64,000 nt of DNA from Lactobacillus sp. ESL0680 (GCF_029392855.1 NZ_CP113945.1:1240001-1304000), one strand, 5' to 3'; counted from the stretch's first letter, positions 9,172 through 18,002 are shown. Notes: generated by a model not told the origin, from the sequence alone. Program-made: numbers and translations.

Positions 9172-10989
9172 TTAATCTTTGATATTAACCACATCACCAA
9201 ATAAGTCTTTGGCTTTTTGAATAACTTCATCACTTGCAGTTTGCGTGTCAGAAGCAGCTGGATCACTTGCCGGTTCTTGACCTGTATGCTCTTTTTTCTT
9301 CGCTAGCAGGTCTTTGCCATGCGTTTGCAAAAAGTCTTTGCGCACCTTGAGCCAGTCTTCATCTGGCACCAAGACGATCTCATAGTCATGCTGCGTAAAC
9401 TTGGCAATCTCACTAGTTAACTTAGTCAAAAAGTTGTCATCTGCACTAGCATTTTCAAACCACAAAGTATACTTACACTTCATTACTACTTGGTCGGAAC
9501 TAGCTGCTACCGGCTGCAGGACATCAAGCAAAGCTCGCTGTGAAACTGACAGAACTGACTGCAAATCCGGCCAAATATCTTTAAGCGCCAGCAAGTCTTT
9601 TTTAGTTGCGTTTTCTAACACATGATAGACTTGCTTACGATTCTGCTCATTAGCATGGTCAGTGTTATGTACACGTTTTTTCTTTGGCTTTTCAGTTACG
9701 GTATGGCTTGCCTGCGATTTACTTTTAGCAGCAGAATCAATATGGTAAACCTGATCGCGATTAGTCTTGCTTGGCTGCTTAGATAAGTTCGAAAATTTTT
9801 CAGTTAAATCCACTACTTGCTTTTTTAAAGCCGTAATTTCAGCTTGCAAATCAACGCTTTTATCATCAGCCAGTGCAGGTACACTAGCAGCCGGCGCACT
9901 AGCCTCAGCCTCTTGCTCACCGTTAGTACTTGCAACCAAAAACACCTCTAGCGGAATTTGCTGCTGATTGGTATAACGCAAATCATTCAATGCCGTATTG
10001 GCTGCCGTAATTAACTGAAAATAGCGCTGCGTTGGGACAGACCCAATCTTTTGTATAAAATCGGCACTCAAGAAATTACTCTCATTTTGCCCCTCTGCCT
10101 TAACTACCATCAAAGCATTAGTCGCCATATCAATCAATTCATCCAGAATATTTTTTGAAGTAGCACCATTTTTTAACTCTGCTTGAGCTAAAGTCAGGGC
10201 TTTGGCTGTATCTTTTTCTAACAGCGCCAGCAAAATTTCTTCAATTTTTTCTTTAGCCGCAAAACCGGTAATCTGCAGGGCATCGTCATAATTAACCGCA
10301 TCTTTTTCATAACTCAGCAGTTGATCCAAAATGCTCAAGGCATCCCGCATCCCACCGTCAGCAACCTGTGCAATGACGGCTAACGCCTTATCTTCATACT
10401 TAATCTGCTCTTGGTCCAGAATATACTTCATCCGCTCTTCAAGATCAGTTTGCGCAATTCGTTTAAAATTATAGCGCTGCGTCCGGGAAATAATGGTAGC
10501 CGGGACCTTTTGCAATTCCGTCGTTGCTAAAATAAAGACAACATGCTCCGGCGGTTCTTCCAGTGTCTTGAGCAGAGCGTTGAAGGCCCCAATCGACAAC
10601 ATGTGAACTTCGTCAATAATGTAAACCTTGTACTTACCCTGTGTCGGCGCGTATTTGACCTTATCGCGAATCTCGCGAATCTCATCAACACCATTATTAG
10701 AGGCGGCATCAATTTCCATAATATCGGACATTGCACCCTTGTCGGCAGCCAAACAATTAGCGCATTCGTTGCAGGGCTCGCCATCTTGCAGATTAATACA
10801 ATTCAGGGCCTTAGCAAAAATCTTGGCACACGAAGTTTTTCCAGTCCCCCGAGGACCAGAAAACAGAAAAGCGTGCGAAACCGTACCGCGCTTAATCGCA
10901 TTTTTTAGAGTATTCGTAATATCTTCTTGACCGACAACACTGTCAAAAGTGCGGGGCCGCCATTTGCGGTATAACGCTTGATAAGCCAT
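9172..10989 (-). CDS. dnaX: DNA polymerase III gamma/tau subunit
   Basis: The 605-residue clamp-loader ATPase has Walker A SGPRGTGKTS (residues 44-53), zinc cysteines near 64-79, Walker B DEVHM near 126 and the SRC-like TIISRTQRYNF. A linker of low complexity (residues 360-440) leads to the tau C-terminal domain. I start at the ATG at 10989 (MAYQALYRKWRP, the family N-terminus). An ATG two codons upstream abuts the ribosome binding site. I saw no convincing -1 frameshift heptamer, so gamma may not be made. Confidence 0.96.
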   Translation of the reverse strand: MAYQALYRKWRPRTFDSVVGQEDITNTLKNAIKRGTVSHAFLFSGPRGTGKTSCAKIFAKALNCINLQDGEPCNECANCLAADKGAMSDIMEIDAASNNGVDEIREIRDKVKYAPTQGKYKVYIIDEVHMLSIGAFNALLKTLEEPPEHVVFILATTELQKVPATIISRTQRYNFKRIAQTDLEERMKYILDQEQIKYEDKALAVIAQVADGGMRDALSILDQLLSYEKDAVNYDDALQITGFAAKEKIEEILLALLEKDTAKALTLAQAELKNGATSKNILDELIDMATNALMVVKAEGQNESNFLSADFIQKIGSVPTQRYFQLITAANTALNDLRYTNQQQIPLEVFLVASTNGEQEAEASAPAASVPALADDKSVDLQAEITALKKQVVDLTEKFSNLSKQPSKTNRDQVYHIDSAAKSKSQASHTVTEKPKKKRVHNTDHANEQNRKQVYHVLENATKKDLLALKDIWPDLQSVLSVSQRALLDVLQPVAASSDQVVMKCKYTLWFENASADDNFLTKLTSEIAKFTQHDYEIVLVPDEDWLKVRKDFLQTHGKDLLAKKKEHTGQEPASDPAASDTQTASDEVIQKAKDLFGDVVNIKD

Positions 10990-11005
10990 GTTCATCTTTC
11001 TCTAG

Positions 11006-11042
11006 TAAAAAACTCTTAACTCTTTTGCAGAGTTAAGAGTTT
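11006..11042 (-). terminator. Strong terminator after SRP RNA
   Basis: A perfect 13-bp stem (AACTCTTAACTCT with AGAGTTAAGAGTT), a five-base loop and a T-run on the minus strand lie between the SRP RNA and dnaX. Confidence 0.88.
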
Positions 11043-11057
11043 ATTGATATCTAATAA

Positions 11058-11132
11058 AAGGCACATGCCTGAGCAACCTTAGTGCTGCTACCTTCCGGTC
11101 CTGACACGCTTCAGAGGTCAAACATTGCCCAA
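11058..11132 (-). ncRNA. ffs: Signal recognition particle RNA, small bacterial type
   Basis: The minus strand carries the universally conserved SRP domain IV core GTCAGGACCGGAAGG followed by TAGCAGCACTAAG. This is the Ffh-binding GGAA-tetraloop hairpin with flanking arms (TGTTTGACCTC and GGTTGCTCAGGCATG). It sits between tadA and dnaX as in B. subtilis, but looks like the short 4.5S type rather than the 270-nt Alu-containing form. The ends are approximate. A TATCAT-like -10 lies about 15 bases before the 5' end. Confidence 0.93.
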
Positions 11133-11166
11133 TAAATATGATACCGTATTTAGCGTGACTTTTCCA

Positions 11167-11664
11167 CTACTTTGCTGAATTTTTCGCTAATTTTTGCTGG
11201 CGGCGAATTTCTTGAAAAAAGTCCTTCAGTATCTTACTTGCCTCTTCACGATACAAGCCGCGCACAACATTCGGATGATGATTAAACTTCGTGACAGCAA
11301 ACAGGTCAACAACACTGCCAGCTGCACCAGCCTTGGGGTCAAGTGCGCCATAAAAGACATTCTTAATGCGCGAATTAATAATCGCACCGGCACACATTGA
11401 ACATGGCTCCAAAGTCACAAACAAACTGCAGTCAATCAGCCGCCAGCTGCCAAGCTCTTGGCAGGCTTGTCTAATCGCCATCATCTCGGCATGCTGCGTA
11501 CCATCTTGGTCAAGTTCACGCCGATTGTAGCCTGTGCCAATTACTTGCCCATCAGTATCAACTACAACAGCACCAATTGGCACCTCACCTAAGTCTTGGG
11601 CTTTTTTAGCTTGGTCAAAGGCTAGCTGCATGTATTTTTTCTTATCTTCACTAGAAAACATCAT
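11167..11664 (-). CDS. tadA: tRNA-specific adenosine deaminase TadA
   Basis: TadA converts A34 to inosine in tRNA-Arg(ACG). From the ATG at 11664 the protein has 165 residues, close to B. subtilis TadA. The deaminase motifs are HAE at 58-60 (zinc ligand and catalytic Glu) and PCSMC at 87-91. The ATG overlaps the stop of the upstream methyltransferase (TAATGATG), so the two are coupled, and a second ATG one codon later is equally possible. A longer upstream frame to 11721 lies inside the methyltransferase and is not used. Confidence 0.95.
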   Translation of the reverse strand: MMFSSEDKKKYMQLAFDQAKKAQDLGEVPIGAVVVDTDGQVIGTGYNRRELDQDGTQHAEMMAIRQACQELGSWRLIDCSLFVTLEPCSMCAGAIINSRIKNVFYGALDPKAGAAGSVVDLFAVTKFNHHPNVVRGLYREEASKILKDFFQEIRRQQKLAKNSAK

Positions 11665-12284
11665 TAATTGTTCACTGCCTGTAAAATATAGTAACCCTTG
11701 TCCCGCATTAAGACGCTGCAATTACCAAAAGTTTCTGTCAGCAACTTGCGGGCACTTGGTTCACCCTGCTTCTTCTGAATAACAACCAGCAAGACGCCAC
11801 CGATTACCAAGTGATCCTTTGCACCGGCTAAAATACCAGAAACTACCTTTTTACCAGCACGAATTGGTGGGTTAGTTACAATTAGACCAAACTTCTTTTC
11901 TGCAGGAACATTCTGGTAAATATCAGATTGGTAAATCGCAACATTAGTAATTTGGTTTAATTGGGCATTTTTACGGGCTAATTCTAAACCCCGTTCGTTG
12001 ACATCAACCAGATCAACAGATTGCTCGGGCCAGAATTTCGCCGCAAATAAGCCTAGCGGGCCGTAACCAGCACCAACATCCAAAATATTAGCTGCTGGAA
12101 AACTCACATCAGCCATTGCCTTAATTAACACGCCGGAACCATAGTCAACCCGCATTTTTGAAAAAACACCGGCATCAGTGTTGAACTTCAAATCCACGCC
12201 GTTGACGTGATAATCAACCACATGTTCATCATGCTTGGCGGTTGGATTTGCCGCAAAATACATTTGATTTTTTTCGTTAGCCAT
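11664..12284 (-). CDS. Class I SAM-dependent methyltransferase, RsmC-like
   Basis: The 206-residue protein has motif I as LDVGAGYGPLGLF (residues 68-80), an acidic motif II (LVDVNERG) and the catalytic NPPI (138-141) of N-methyltransferases acting on nucleic-acid bases. It resembles the MTS domain of RsmC (16S rRNA m2G1207) and B. subtilis YbxB. In B. subtilis that gene lies next to rplL-rpoB, whereas here it is fused into the tadA operon. The exact target base is inferred. Confidence 0.85.
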   Translation of the reverse strand: MANEKNQMYFAANPTAKHDEHVVDYHVNGVDLKFNTDAGVFSKMRVDYGSGVLIKAMADVSFPAANILDVGAGYGPLGLFAAKFWPEQSVDLVDVNERGLELARKNAQLNQITNVAIYQSDIYQNVPAEKKFGLIVTNPPIRAGKKVVSGILAGAKDHLVIGGVLLVVIQKKQGEPSARKLLTETFGNCSVLMRDKGYYILQAVNN

Positions 12285-12356
12285 TACTCGCTCATTTCTA
12301 AAATTAATCTTTCACTAACAATTTTACTCTTAAAATCCCTGCCAGTAGCTAAAAGA

Positions 12357-13499
12357 TTACTCTGGCAAAAAGGTCCCTGGCTTAATATGCTGCAAAATGC
12401 GGTAGCCGACTTTCTTCTCTTTAGCTGCACGATCATTAGTTTGGTTCAAAAACATGATAATCCCATTTTGATTATCAGCAGTTAATTGTGCCCACATACC
12501 AAAGTGAGTGCCATGCAAATTACCATAAGCAATCTTTAACTTGCCGGACTTTTTTATATGAAGACCACCGGAATAAGCCGTAACTTTACTTTCCAAATTG
12601 GTTAAATATTGAAACTGCTTCTGCGTCAAAATTGTCCCATCAGTCAAGCCGCACTGGATTTGATAATATTCCATTGGCGTTGTCAATAGATTGCCAGCAC
12701 CTAATAATTGTGAGGCAAATGCCTGTGTCAAATTCACGGTATTACAGTAATTAGCACCACCATTTGAGTAATATGAGCTTGCTATCAACTTAGACTTAGG
12801 TAAAGCCGCAGCCGTAAATGTACTCTTCAAGCTCAAAGGCTTAACAATTCGCTTATGTAAATTGGCCTGGTAAGATTGCCCCGTTTCTTGGCGGATAATC
12901 CCCGCCAGCAAAATATAATTTGCATTATTGTAATTATAATCACCAACTTTGGCGAATGAAAATTTATTAGCATTGGCAACTGTCATCTTAATTGCGGCAC
13001 TTTCAGAATACTTATGCTTGCGCCAAACCTCAGTATTCGTTGGTTTAATGCCCGATGTATGGGTTAACAAATTGCCAACCGAGATTTTCTTAGCATTCTT
13101 TAGGTCAGGGAACCACCGGTCAATTTTCGTATTTTGGTTAAACTCCTGATTAGTTTCCCTTTCCTCGGCCATAATCTGTACAATCATTGCACCCGTAACT
13201 ATCTTTTGCAGTGAGCCAGTTGGATAAACAACTTTGCGGTTACCATTCCCGATTTTGCGACTGTTCGAGGCGTAACCATAACTAATCTTTTGCGGCACGC
13301 CATTTTTAATTACCACAATTGAGCCGCGCACATGATTTTGCGCCATTGTGTGGCGGACAAATTTACGCAGCGACTTCTTTCCTGAAGTCGCTGCTGCTAC
13401 TTGTTCAGGCTGACAGATATTCGGCATCCCAATAGTGCTGATCCCAAACAGTAACGCCAATTCAACTATTCCAATTTTAAAAATACTTTTCTTCTTCAC
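12357..13499 (-). CDS. Secreted serine hydrolase, beta-lactamase/class C family
   Basis: The 380-residue protein has a Sec signal peptide ending near AAA (residues 35-37). The acyl-enzyme motif SxxK is SLQK at 96-99, and the second motif is a YxN-type YNN at 190-192 with NANYILLAGII after it. A late HGTHFG (near residue 330) may be the third motif. Such proteins are low-molecular-weight PBPs, esterases or D-aminopeptidases, and the substrate is not evident. The start is a GTG with only a weak ribosome binding site. It opens the envelope-protein island and is transcribed away from it. Confidence 0.88.
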   Translation of the reverse strand: MKKKSIFKIGIVELALLFGISTIGMPNICQPEQVAAATSGKKSLRKFVRHTMAQNHVRGSIVVIKNGVPQKISYGYASNSRKIGNGNRKVVYPTGSLQKIVTGAMIVQIMAEERETNQEFNQNTKIDRWFPDLKNAKKISVGNLLTHTSGIKPTNTEVWRKHKYSESAAIKMTVANANKFSFAKVGDYNYNNANYILLAGIIRQETGQSYQANLHKRIVKPLSLKSTFTAAALPKSKLIASSYYSNGGANYCNTVNLTQAFASQLLGAGNLLTTPMEYYQIQCGLTDGTILTQKQFQYLTNLESKVTAYSGGLHIKKSGKLKIAYGNLHGTHFGMWAQLTADNQNGIIMFLNQTNDRAAKEKKVGYRILQHIKPGTFLPE

Positions 13500-13633
13500 A
13501 GTTAATATTAATATTCCAATCTGATCTTTTTAAAACTTTACTGCCAAAGGCATACTCATATAACAGTAATATTTTTACCCCTGTTATTCAAGTTTAACAA
13601 AGCTAATAAACGAGGATTTTACCATTTTGTCTC

Positions 13634-13662
13634 TTTTCGGTAACAAAATATGAGCTTATAAT
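13634..13662 (+). promoter_or_regulatory. Candidate promoter of the secreted 177-residue protein
   Basis: A perfect TATAAT (13657-13662) lies about 25 bases before an AGGAGA ribosome binding site. The -35 region is poor, so the assignment rests on the -10. Confidence 0.4.
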
Positions 13663-13690
13663 AAGGTAAAATAAGTACAGGAGATTACAA

Positions 13691-14224
13691 ATGAAATTTA
13701 AGCACACTTTACTAATTGCGACTGCCTTAATTACGATTGGGACAATCGCAATAGTTGCCCCACAACCCGCTGCAGCTAGCGTTAAAGTCAAATCTTATCC
13801 TAAAAGTATGCGCGGCACGTGGTATTACTATGATACCTACACGGGAAAGCTCGATAAGGAAGTTTTCACCAAAAAGACCGCTAAATTCTACGTTGGCAAG
13901 AAAAAGGTCGGCTACAATACATTACACACTTATGTTAAGCACGAGCAATATCTAAGCGACAAGACCTACTTACAAAAGACAGGCCATTGGGCATACGCCA
14001 ATGGCAGTACTACTGTTAATGGTCTAACTTGGCTTAACATCCGCGGCTGGAATCAGGGGATGGGTAACGGTCTTTACTATAATATGACCACACTTGACGG
14101 TAACGAAATTCTAACCAATGCCAGTGGCGCCAAAATTTGGGTCGACCATCATGCATACCGCACACCAGAACTCGCTAAAGCCCTTGAAAACAAGCATTAC
14201 CAATATTTTAATTATCAAGAATAA
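13691..14224 (+). CDS. Secreted protein of unknown function
   Basis: The 177-residue protein has a clear signal peptide (basic MKFKH, a hydrophobic stretch to residue 24, likely cleavage after AAA near 29). The mature part is rich in Tyr, Lys, Trp and Asn, with RGTWYYYDTYTGK near its start and GLTWLNIRGWNQGMGNGLYY in the middle. It has no cysteine and no sortase motif. I recognise no enzymatic motif. Lactobacilli carry many short secreted proteins of this kind. It has its own promoter and terminator and is the only plus-strand gene between the serine hydrolase and the CAP gene. Confidence 0.8.
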   Translation: MKFKHTLLIATALITIGTIAIVAPQPAAASVKVKSYPKSMRGTWYYYDTYTGKLDKEVFTKKTAKFYVGKKKVGYNTLHTYVKHEQYLSDKTYLQKTGHWAYANGSTTVNGLTWLNIRGWNQGMGNGLYYNMTTLDGNEILTNASGAKIWVDHHAYRTPELAKALENKHYQYFNYQE

Positions 14225-14226
14225 AT

Positions 14227-14259
14227 AAAAACACTTCGTAATGAAGTGCTTTTATTTTT
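14227..14259. terminator. Bidirectional terminator
   Basis: The stem CACTTC/GAAGTG with an A-run before and a T-run after lies between the converging secreted-protein and CAP genes. Confidence 0.8.
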
Positions 14260-14262
14260 GGC

Positions 14263-15204
14263 TTAATATGTGACCCCAACAGATGAATAAACATACCCAT
14301 CAGTCGTGGTTGCAGCCCCAACACCAATTGTCTTGTCATTTGGGTTAAGCAAAATATCGCGGTGACCCCAATTAGAAGCCGCATCATCATAGATGTATTC
14401 AAAGATGGCATTATCAGCAACATCAGCTGATGTGCCGCCATTTGGTGCAGGCTCCAATTCCTTATTGGCATGATTAGTAATCCAGCCCCACGGATCCATT
14501 GCAATACATTCAGCGATACTATGATATGAAATGCCAGCCTTATTAAAATAATCTTCCAAAATAAAGTTACCAGCTGCGTCTACATGGTCAAAATTACTTG
14601 GCAATAAGGCAGCTCGTTTTTCAACAACTTCATCATAGTGGGTATCTTCGGTTACTGGCGCCAAATTCCGCTTTGCACGTTCTTCATTAAGGTCTTGCAA
14701 AAATTCTTGGCGAAACTCATTAATTGAAAAATCTTTAATCGTTGACTGTTTCGGCTTCTCTACCGGTTTAGTTGGCTCAGGCTTTGCAGTATTGGCATTA
14801 GTTGGCTTATCCACAACGGGTTTAGGCGTTGCTATATTAGTTGAATTATTGGGCTTGGAATTAGTCGCAGGTGAATTTTCAGCTTTTAACAACTTTACCT
14901 TGCTCGTCAAGACATATCTACCATGGCCAATTGCATAATACTTCTTGCCACGGATTTTTTTCGTGCCGTAAATTGTGATTTTTTTACCCTTTTTCAGGAT
15001 TATTTTACCAACACGATGGCCCTTTTTATTGAAAATACGGGCCTTTTGTTTGAGAAGAGCTGTTTTGGTTAAAGCCGGAACATGTAATGTTGTTTGCGCC
15101 GTGATTGTCTCAGCACTTGCAACATCATTGCTCAGTGCCAAACCGCCCCATGCGCAGCCTAGAGCAACAGTTGTCATCATTATTTTATGATAATTAATTT
15201 TCAT
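14263..15204 (-). CDS. Secreted CAP-domain protein with SLAP-type wall-binding domain
   Basis: The 313-residue protein has a signal peptide (cleavage near ASA, residues 29-31). A domain at about 45-105 contains RIFNKKGHRVGK and GKKYYAIGHGRYVL, like lactobacillar S-layer (SLAP) modules that bind secondary wall polymers. A Pro/Thr/Lys linker spans 110-155. The C-terminal CAP/SCP domain (160-313) has HVD at 207, AEC near 231 and WGHRDILL near 280, the conserved CAP cavity residues. CAP proteins have no single known reaction. The gene follows the L,D-transpeptidase by 32 bases and may share its transcript. Confidence 0.87.
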   Translation of the reverse strand: MKINYHKIMMTTVALGCAWGGLALSNDVASAETITAQTTLHVPALTKTALLKQKARIFNKKGHRVGKIILKKGKKITIYGTKKIRGKKYYAIGHGRYVLTSKVKLLKAENSPATNSKPNNSTNIATPKPVVDKPTNANTAKPEPTKPVEKPKQSTIKDFSINEFRQEFLQDLNEERAKRNLAPVTEDTHYDEVVEKRAALLPSNFDHVDAAGNFILEDYFNKAGISYHSIAECIAMDPWGWITNHANKELEPAPNGGTSADVADNAIFEYIYDDAASNWGHRDILLNPNDKTIGVGAATTTDGYVYSSVGVTY

Positions 15205-15236
15205 TTTTTACCATCTTTTCCTAAATCCACTAATCT

Positions 15237-15794
15237 TTACTTAATAATCACGCGCATCCCCGTTGGTGCATGATGATAAAACCACCGTGCATCGCTAGTG
15301 CTCAAATGGACACAGCCATGAGAGGTTGGCTTTTTACCCAATTTTTTAGCAACTGACTTAATCGTTTTGTGCTGTAGAGTGCGCGAGTTTTCATGGAACA
15401 AGTATAATCCGCCTTGCAAAAAGCCTACCGCATATCTGGCACCCATTCGTTCACTGTCTGAATAAAACCACGGTGCGCGATAAGTATTTATTCGGTAATG
15501 TCCCCGCGGCGTTTGATTGTGCGCACCAGTTGAAACATAAAATTCATAACGCGTCTTTTTCCCCCGCTTTAAATATGCCCGCTGCTTTTTAATCGAAACA
15601 ATAATGCGGTCTTTTTTAGCACTTAAATGCTTGGGGTATGGCTTAATCTCAGATGACTTGGTATAACTAATTGGTTCGCGCATGTCTGTCTGTGGTACTT
15701 CATCACTGGCATTGACTGGTAACGAACTGCTTGATAAGGCAATTCCGCAAACTACAAAACCAATAACTAATAATCGAACTTTTTTAATCATCAT
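15237..15794 (-). CDS. L,D-transpeptidase (YkuD domain)
   Basis: The 185-residue secreted protein has a signal peptide over roughly residues 1-30. The YkuD catalytic core shows IIVSIKKQRAYL, an upstream His in YLFHEN (134) and the nucleophile motif SHGCVHL (158-164, Cys161). L,D-transpeptidases make 3-3 peptidoglycan cross-links or attach proteins, using tetrapeptide donors. The residue after SHGCV is His rather than the commoner Arg. The gene begins nine bases after the D,D-carboxypeptidase stop, so the two are almost certainly co-transcribed. Confidence 0.92.
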   Translation of the reverse strand: MMIKKVRLLVIGFVVCGIALSSSSLPVNASDEVPQTDMREPISYTKSSEIKPYPKHLSAKKDRIIVSIKKQRAYLKRGKKTRYEFYVSTGAHNQTPRGHYRINTYRAPWFYSDSERMGARYAVGFLQGGLYLFHENSRTLQHKTIKSVAKKLGKKPTSHGCVHLSTSDARWFYHHAPTGMRVIIK

Positions 15795-15803
15795 TCTTCT
15801 TCC

Positions 15804-16802
15804 CTAATTATTTAAATTCTGATAAGTAAAACGCATCAACTTAGCTGTATCAGAAAACTCGTTATTGTCATGCAGTGTAACTGTAATCAAGCCAGCACCC
15901 TTGCGGCTACTGCCAACAAAACAATAACCTGCTCGCGGCGTCCAACCTGTCTTCATACCATCAACCTTAAATGATTTGTGATAGTATTTTTTACCCGGAA
16001 GCATCCGATTTTGGTTAACCATTCTCTGCCCCGCAACCTTCATAGACTCAGTCGCAAAATACTTCATCGAACTCGGATAGTCATGAGCCACGTGATAAGC
16101 AATAACTGCTAAACTCTTAGCCGATAATAAATTCCCCGAAGTCCGGCCGCCATTAACATAGTAGCCATAGCGCGCCAAATCATCATTTTCCAGTCCCGAA
16201 GCTGATGTAAATTGGGCCTTAATATGCCACAGCTTAGCCTGCTTGTTCATCATTTTAATAAATTTGCGGTTTGAGCCAGCAACCCATTGGCCTAAGCGAA
16301 TTGCCGAATTATCATCAGAATCAATAATCGCCGATTCAAATATCTGCTTAACAGTATAGGTGTAGCCTTTTTTCGCATGAAAACCATCGAAGTTTGGATT
16401 GGTCCCCATTTTAATCAACGACTTAGAAAATTTAAGCCTTTTTTGCCAATCATGCGGGTGATTAGCCAACTTACGTCTAGCTAGATAAATCGTCATCAAT
16501 TTTCCGGTTGATGCGGTCAAATATTTTTTATTAGCATTCTTTTGCAATAAAATCGCACCGGTTTTGCGATTAAGTACAATGTATGCCCTCGCCTTAGTCT
16601 TCGGCTTCTTAGCAATTATTTGGCCATCACTCTGACCAACAGTTTTTGCTTGATGATGACTGTACACCTGCTTTTTCTTTTGATGCAGCGGCATCGCACT
16701 TTCATCAGTTATTCCTGTACTAGTAGCTTTAACGGGAATAACCGCACTAATTAATAAGCAAAAGATTGCGGTAATCCCCATAAAGCAACGCCTAGTTTTC
16801 AA
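15804..16802 (-). CDS. D-alanyl-D-alanine carboxypeptidase (S11 family)
   Basis: The 332-residue protein has a signal peptide to about residue 26. The S11 motifs are SxxK as STGK (98-101) and KTG at 284-286 (DGMKTGWTPRAGYCF). The middle SxN motif aligns to S162-D-D, so Asp replaces the usual Asn. It should trim the terminal D-Ala from pentapeptides, making the tetrapeptide substrate of the adjacent L,D-transpeptidase. The start is a TTG preceded by GGGAGG nine bases upstream. The next ATG is residue 8 and has no such site. Confidence 0.88.
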   Translation of the reverse strand: MKTRRCFMGITAIFCLLISAVIPVKATSTGITDESAMPLHQKKKQVYSHHQAKTVGQSDGQIIAKKPKTKARAYIVLNRKTGAILLQKNANKKYLTASTGKLMTIYLARRKLANHPHDWQKRLKFSKSLIKMGTNPNFDGFHAKKGYTYTVKQIFESAIIDSDDNSAIRLGQWVAGSNRKFIKMMNKQAKLWHIKAQFTSASGLENDDLARYGYYVNGGRTSGNLLSAKSLAVIAYHVAHDYPSSMKYFATESMKVAGQRMVNQNRMLPGKKYYHKSFKVDGMKTGWTPRAGYCFVGSSRKGAGLITVTLHDNNEFSDTAKLMRFTYQNLNN

Positions 16803-16920
16803 ATTTAACAGCCTCCCACGTAACTATTCATTAACATTCATTTCAAAAATAATCATTCACGCACTCTATTATAATATAAAATATTAACTGTGTATTGTAT
16901 TTTTAAGAAAGGACCCTAAT

Positions 16921-17964
16921 ATGTTAACTAAAGTCAAGCATTTTTTGACTGCTCTATTAATTAGTATGGCCTGCATTTATGGCACTAGCATTAAAGTCAT
17001 GGCTGCCACTCAAGAATCAGCGCCAAATACTCCAAGTCAAGCAGCACAAAATAACAACCAGCAGACTGCCCCAACAGATGCAGCCGCTGCAAAGCCAAAT
17101 AACACTATTTATCACCAAAAAGGTTCTGGCGTCATTTTCCAAACTCATTATGGCTTCAGTAAAAAGTTGAACCAAAAAGGTAAGGCAGCTAAAGGCTACT
17201 ATAATAAACGAATTAACTATTCTAAAGTTGCCCAAACTGCTAAAGGTACTTTTGTTAAAACAAAACATGGCTGGTTAAACAAAAATGCGTTCAATCAATA
17301 TTTAATCACTAAAAGCAAATTAAATTATAAGATGAAGGTTAACGCTAATAGCTCCTTGTATAACAAGCCCGCTTATACTAACGGTGCTCGCAAAATCACC
17401 ACCACCAATAAGCTTTGCCTTAAAAACAAATGGGTGCACGTCAATATGATTGCACACACTAACATAAACATTACTTATTACCGGTTCAACTTTAATCACC
17501 AAAACTATTGGATTCAAGGTGCAAAATTAAAGTTCAACCTAAATACCTTGAAAGGCAATAGTCGCCAGTTAGAACGTGCCATTTCCAAAGGCGAAAAAAT
17601 GATTGGTCATTCTGTTTATAATGAAACCACGCGCCACTATGATTGTTCCAGCTTTATGAATTACCTCTACTCAAGTATTGGCCACCATTTAGGTTCAACA
17701 ACATTCAGCCAATGTAAAAATGGCCGCGGCGTTAGCTACCAACATAAAAAGCGTGGCGACTTGATTTTCTTTGACGATAAATCTGATGGTCACTTAGCAC
17801 ACGTTGGGCTTTACTTAGGCAAGGGACTTTTCTTGCACGATAGTCCATATACAACTACTGGCGGCGTTGACGTTTCAAGTCTACATGACACATTTTGGAA
17901 TTCTCGCTCTGCCAAATCGAAAATAGTCCATTACCCTGATGGTATTGTTAGAAGAATTATTTAG
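16921..17964 (+). CDS. Secreted NlpC/P60 peptidoglycan hydrolase with SH3-like wall domain
   Basis: The 347-residue protein has a signal peptide ending near AAT (residues 28-30) and a Gln/Asn/Ala-rich linker to 60. The basic middle part (62-205) has GWLNKNAF and YWIQGAKL, which look like SH3_8/GW-type wall-binding repeats. The C-terminal NlpC/P60 domain has catalytic Cys242 in HYDCSSF, His294 in HVGLYLG and His306. The family cleaves gamma-D-Glu-diamino-acid bonds. An AAGGACC site precedes the ATG, and TATAAT at 16870-16875 is a likely -10. Confidence 0.92.
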   Translation: MLTKVKHFLTALLISMACIYGTSIKVMAATQESAPNTPSQAAQNNNQQTAPTDAAAAKPNNTIYHQKGSGVIFQTHYGFSKKLNQKGKAAKGYYNKRINYSKVAQTAKGTFVKTKHGWLNKNAFNQYLITKSKLNYKMKVNANSSLYNKPAYTNGARKITTTNKLCLKNKWVHVNMIAHTNINITYYRFNFNHQNYWIQGAKLKFNLNTLKGNSRQLERAISKGEKMIGHSVYNETTRHYDCSSFMNYLYSSIGHHLGSTTFSQCKNGRGVSYQHKKRGDLIFFDDKSDGHLAHVGLYLGKGLFLHDSPYTTTGGVDVSSLHDTFWNSRSAKSKIVHYPDGIVRRII

Positions 17965-17967
17965 AAA

Positions 17968-17999
17968 CAAAAACGCACTTCTGTTGAAGTGCGTTTTTA
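17968..17999. terminator. Bidirectional terminator between the two NlpC/P60 genes
   Basis: A perfect stem AACGCACTTC/GAAGTGCGTT with a four-base loop is flanked by A- and T-runs and lies between converging genes. Confidence 0.88.
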
Positions 18000-18002
18000 T
18001 GA

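Noticed and set aside
9640..9720. Possible -1 frameshift site in dnaX (run of A residues in AAGAAAAAACGT on the minus strand)
   Set aside because: The zero-frame codons are AAA AAA preceded by G, so the heptamer does not fit the X XXY YYZ slip pattern, and no stimulatory stem or early stop was evident.
10543..10930. Long plus-strand open frames opposite dnaX (121 and 100 codons)
   Set aside because: They are shadows of the conserved dnaX ATPase region on the other strand, with no ribosome binding site.
13500..13633. Possible regulatory region between the serine hydrolase and the secreted protein
   Set aside because: Only A/T-rich sequence was seen, with no clear inverted repeat or second promoter.
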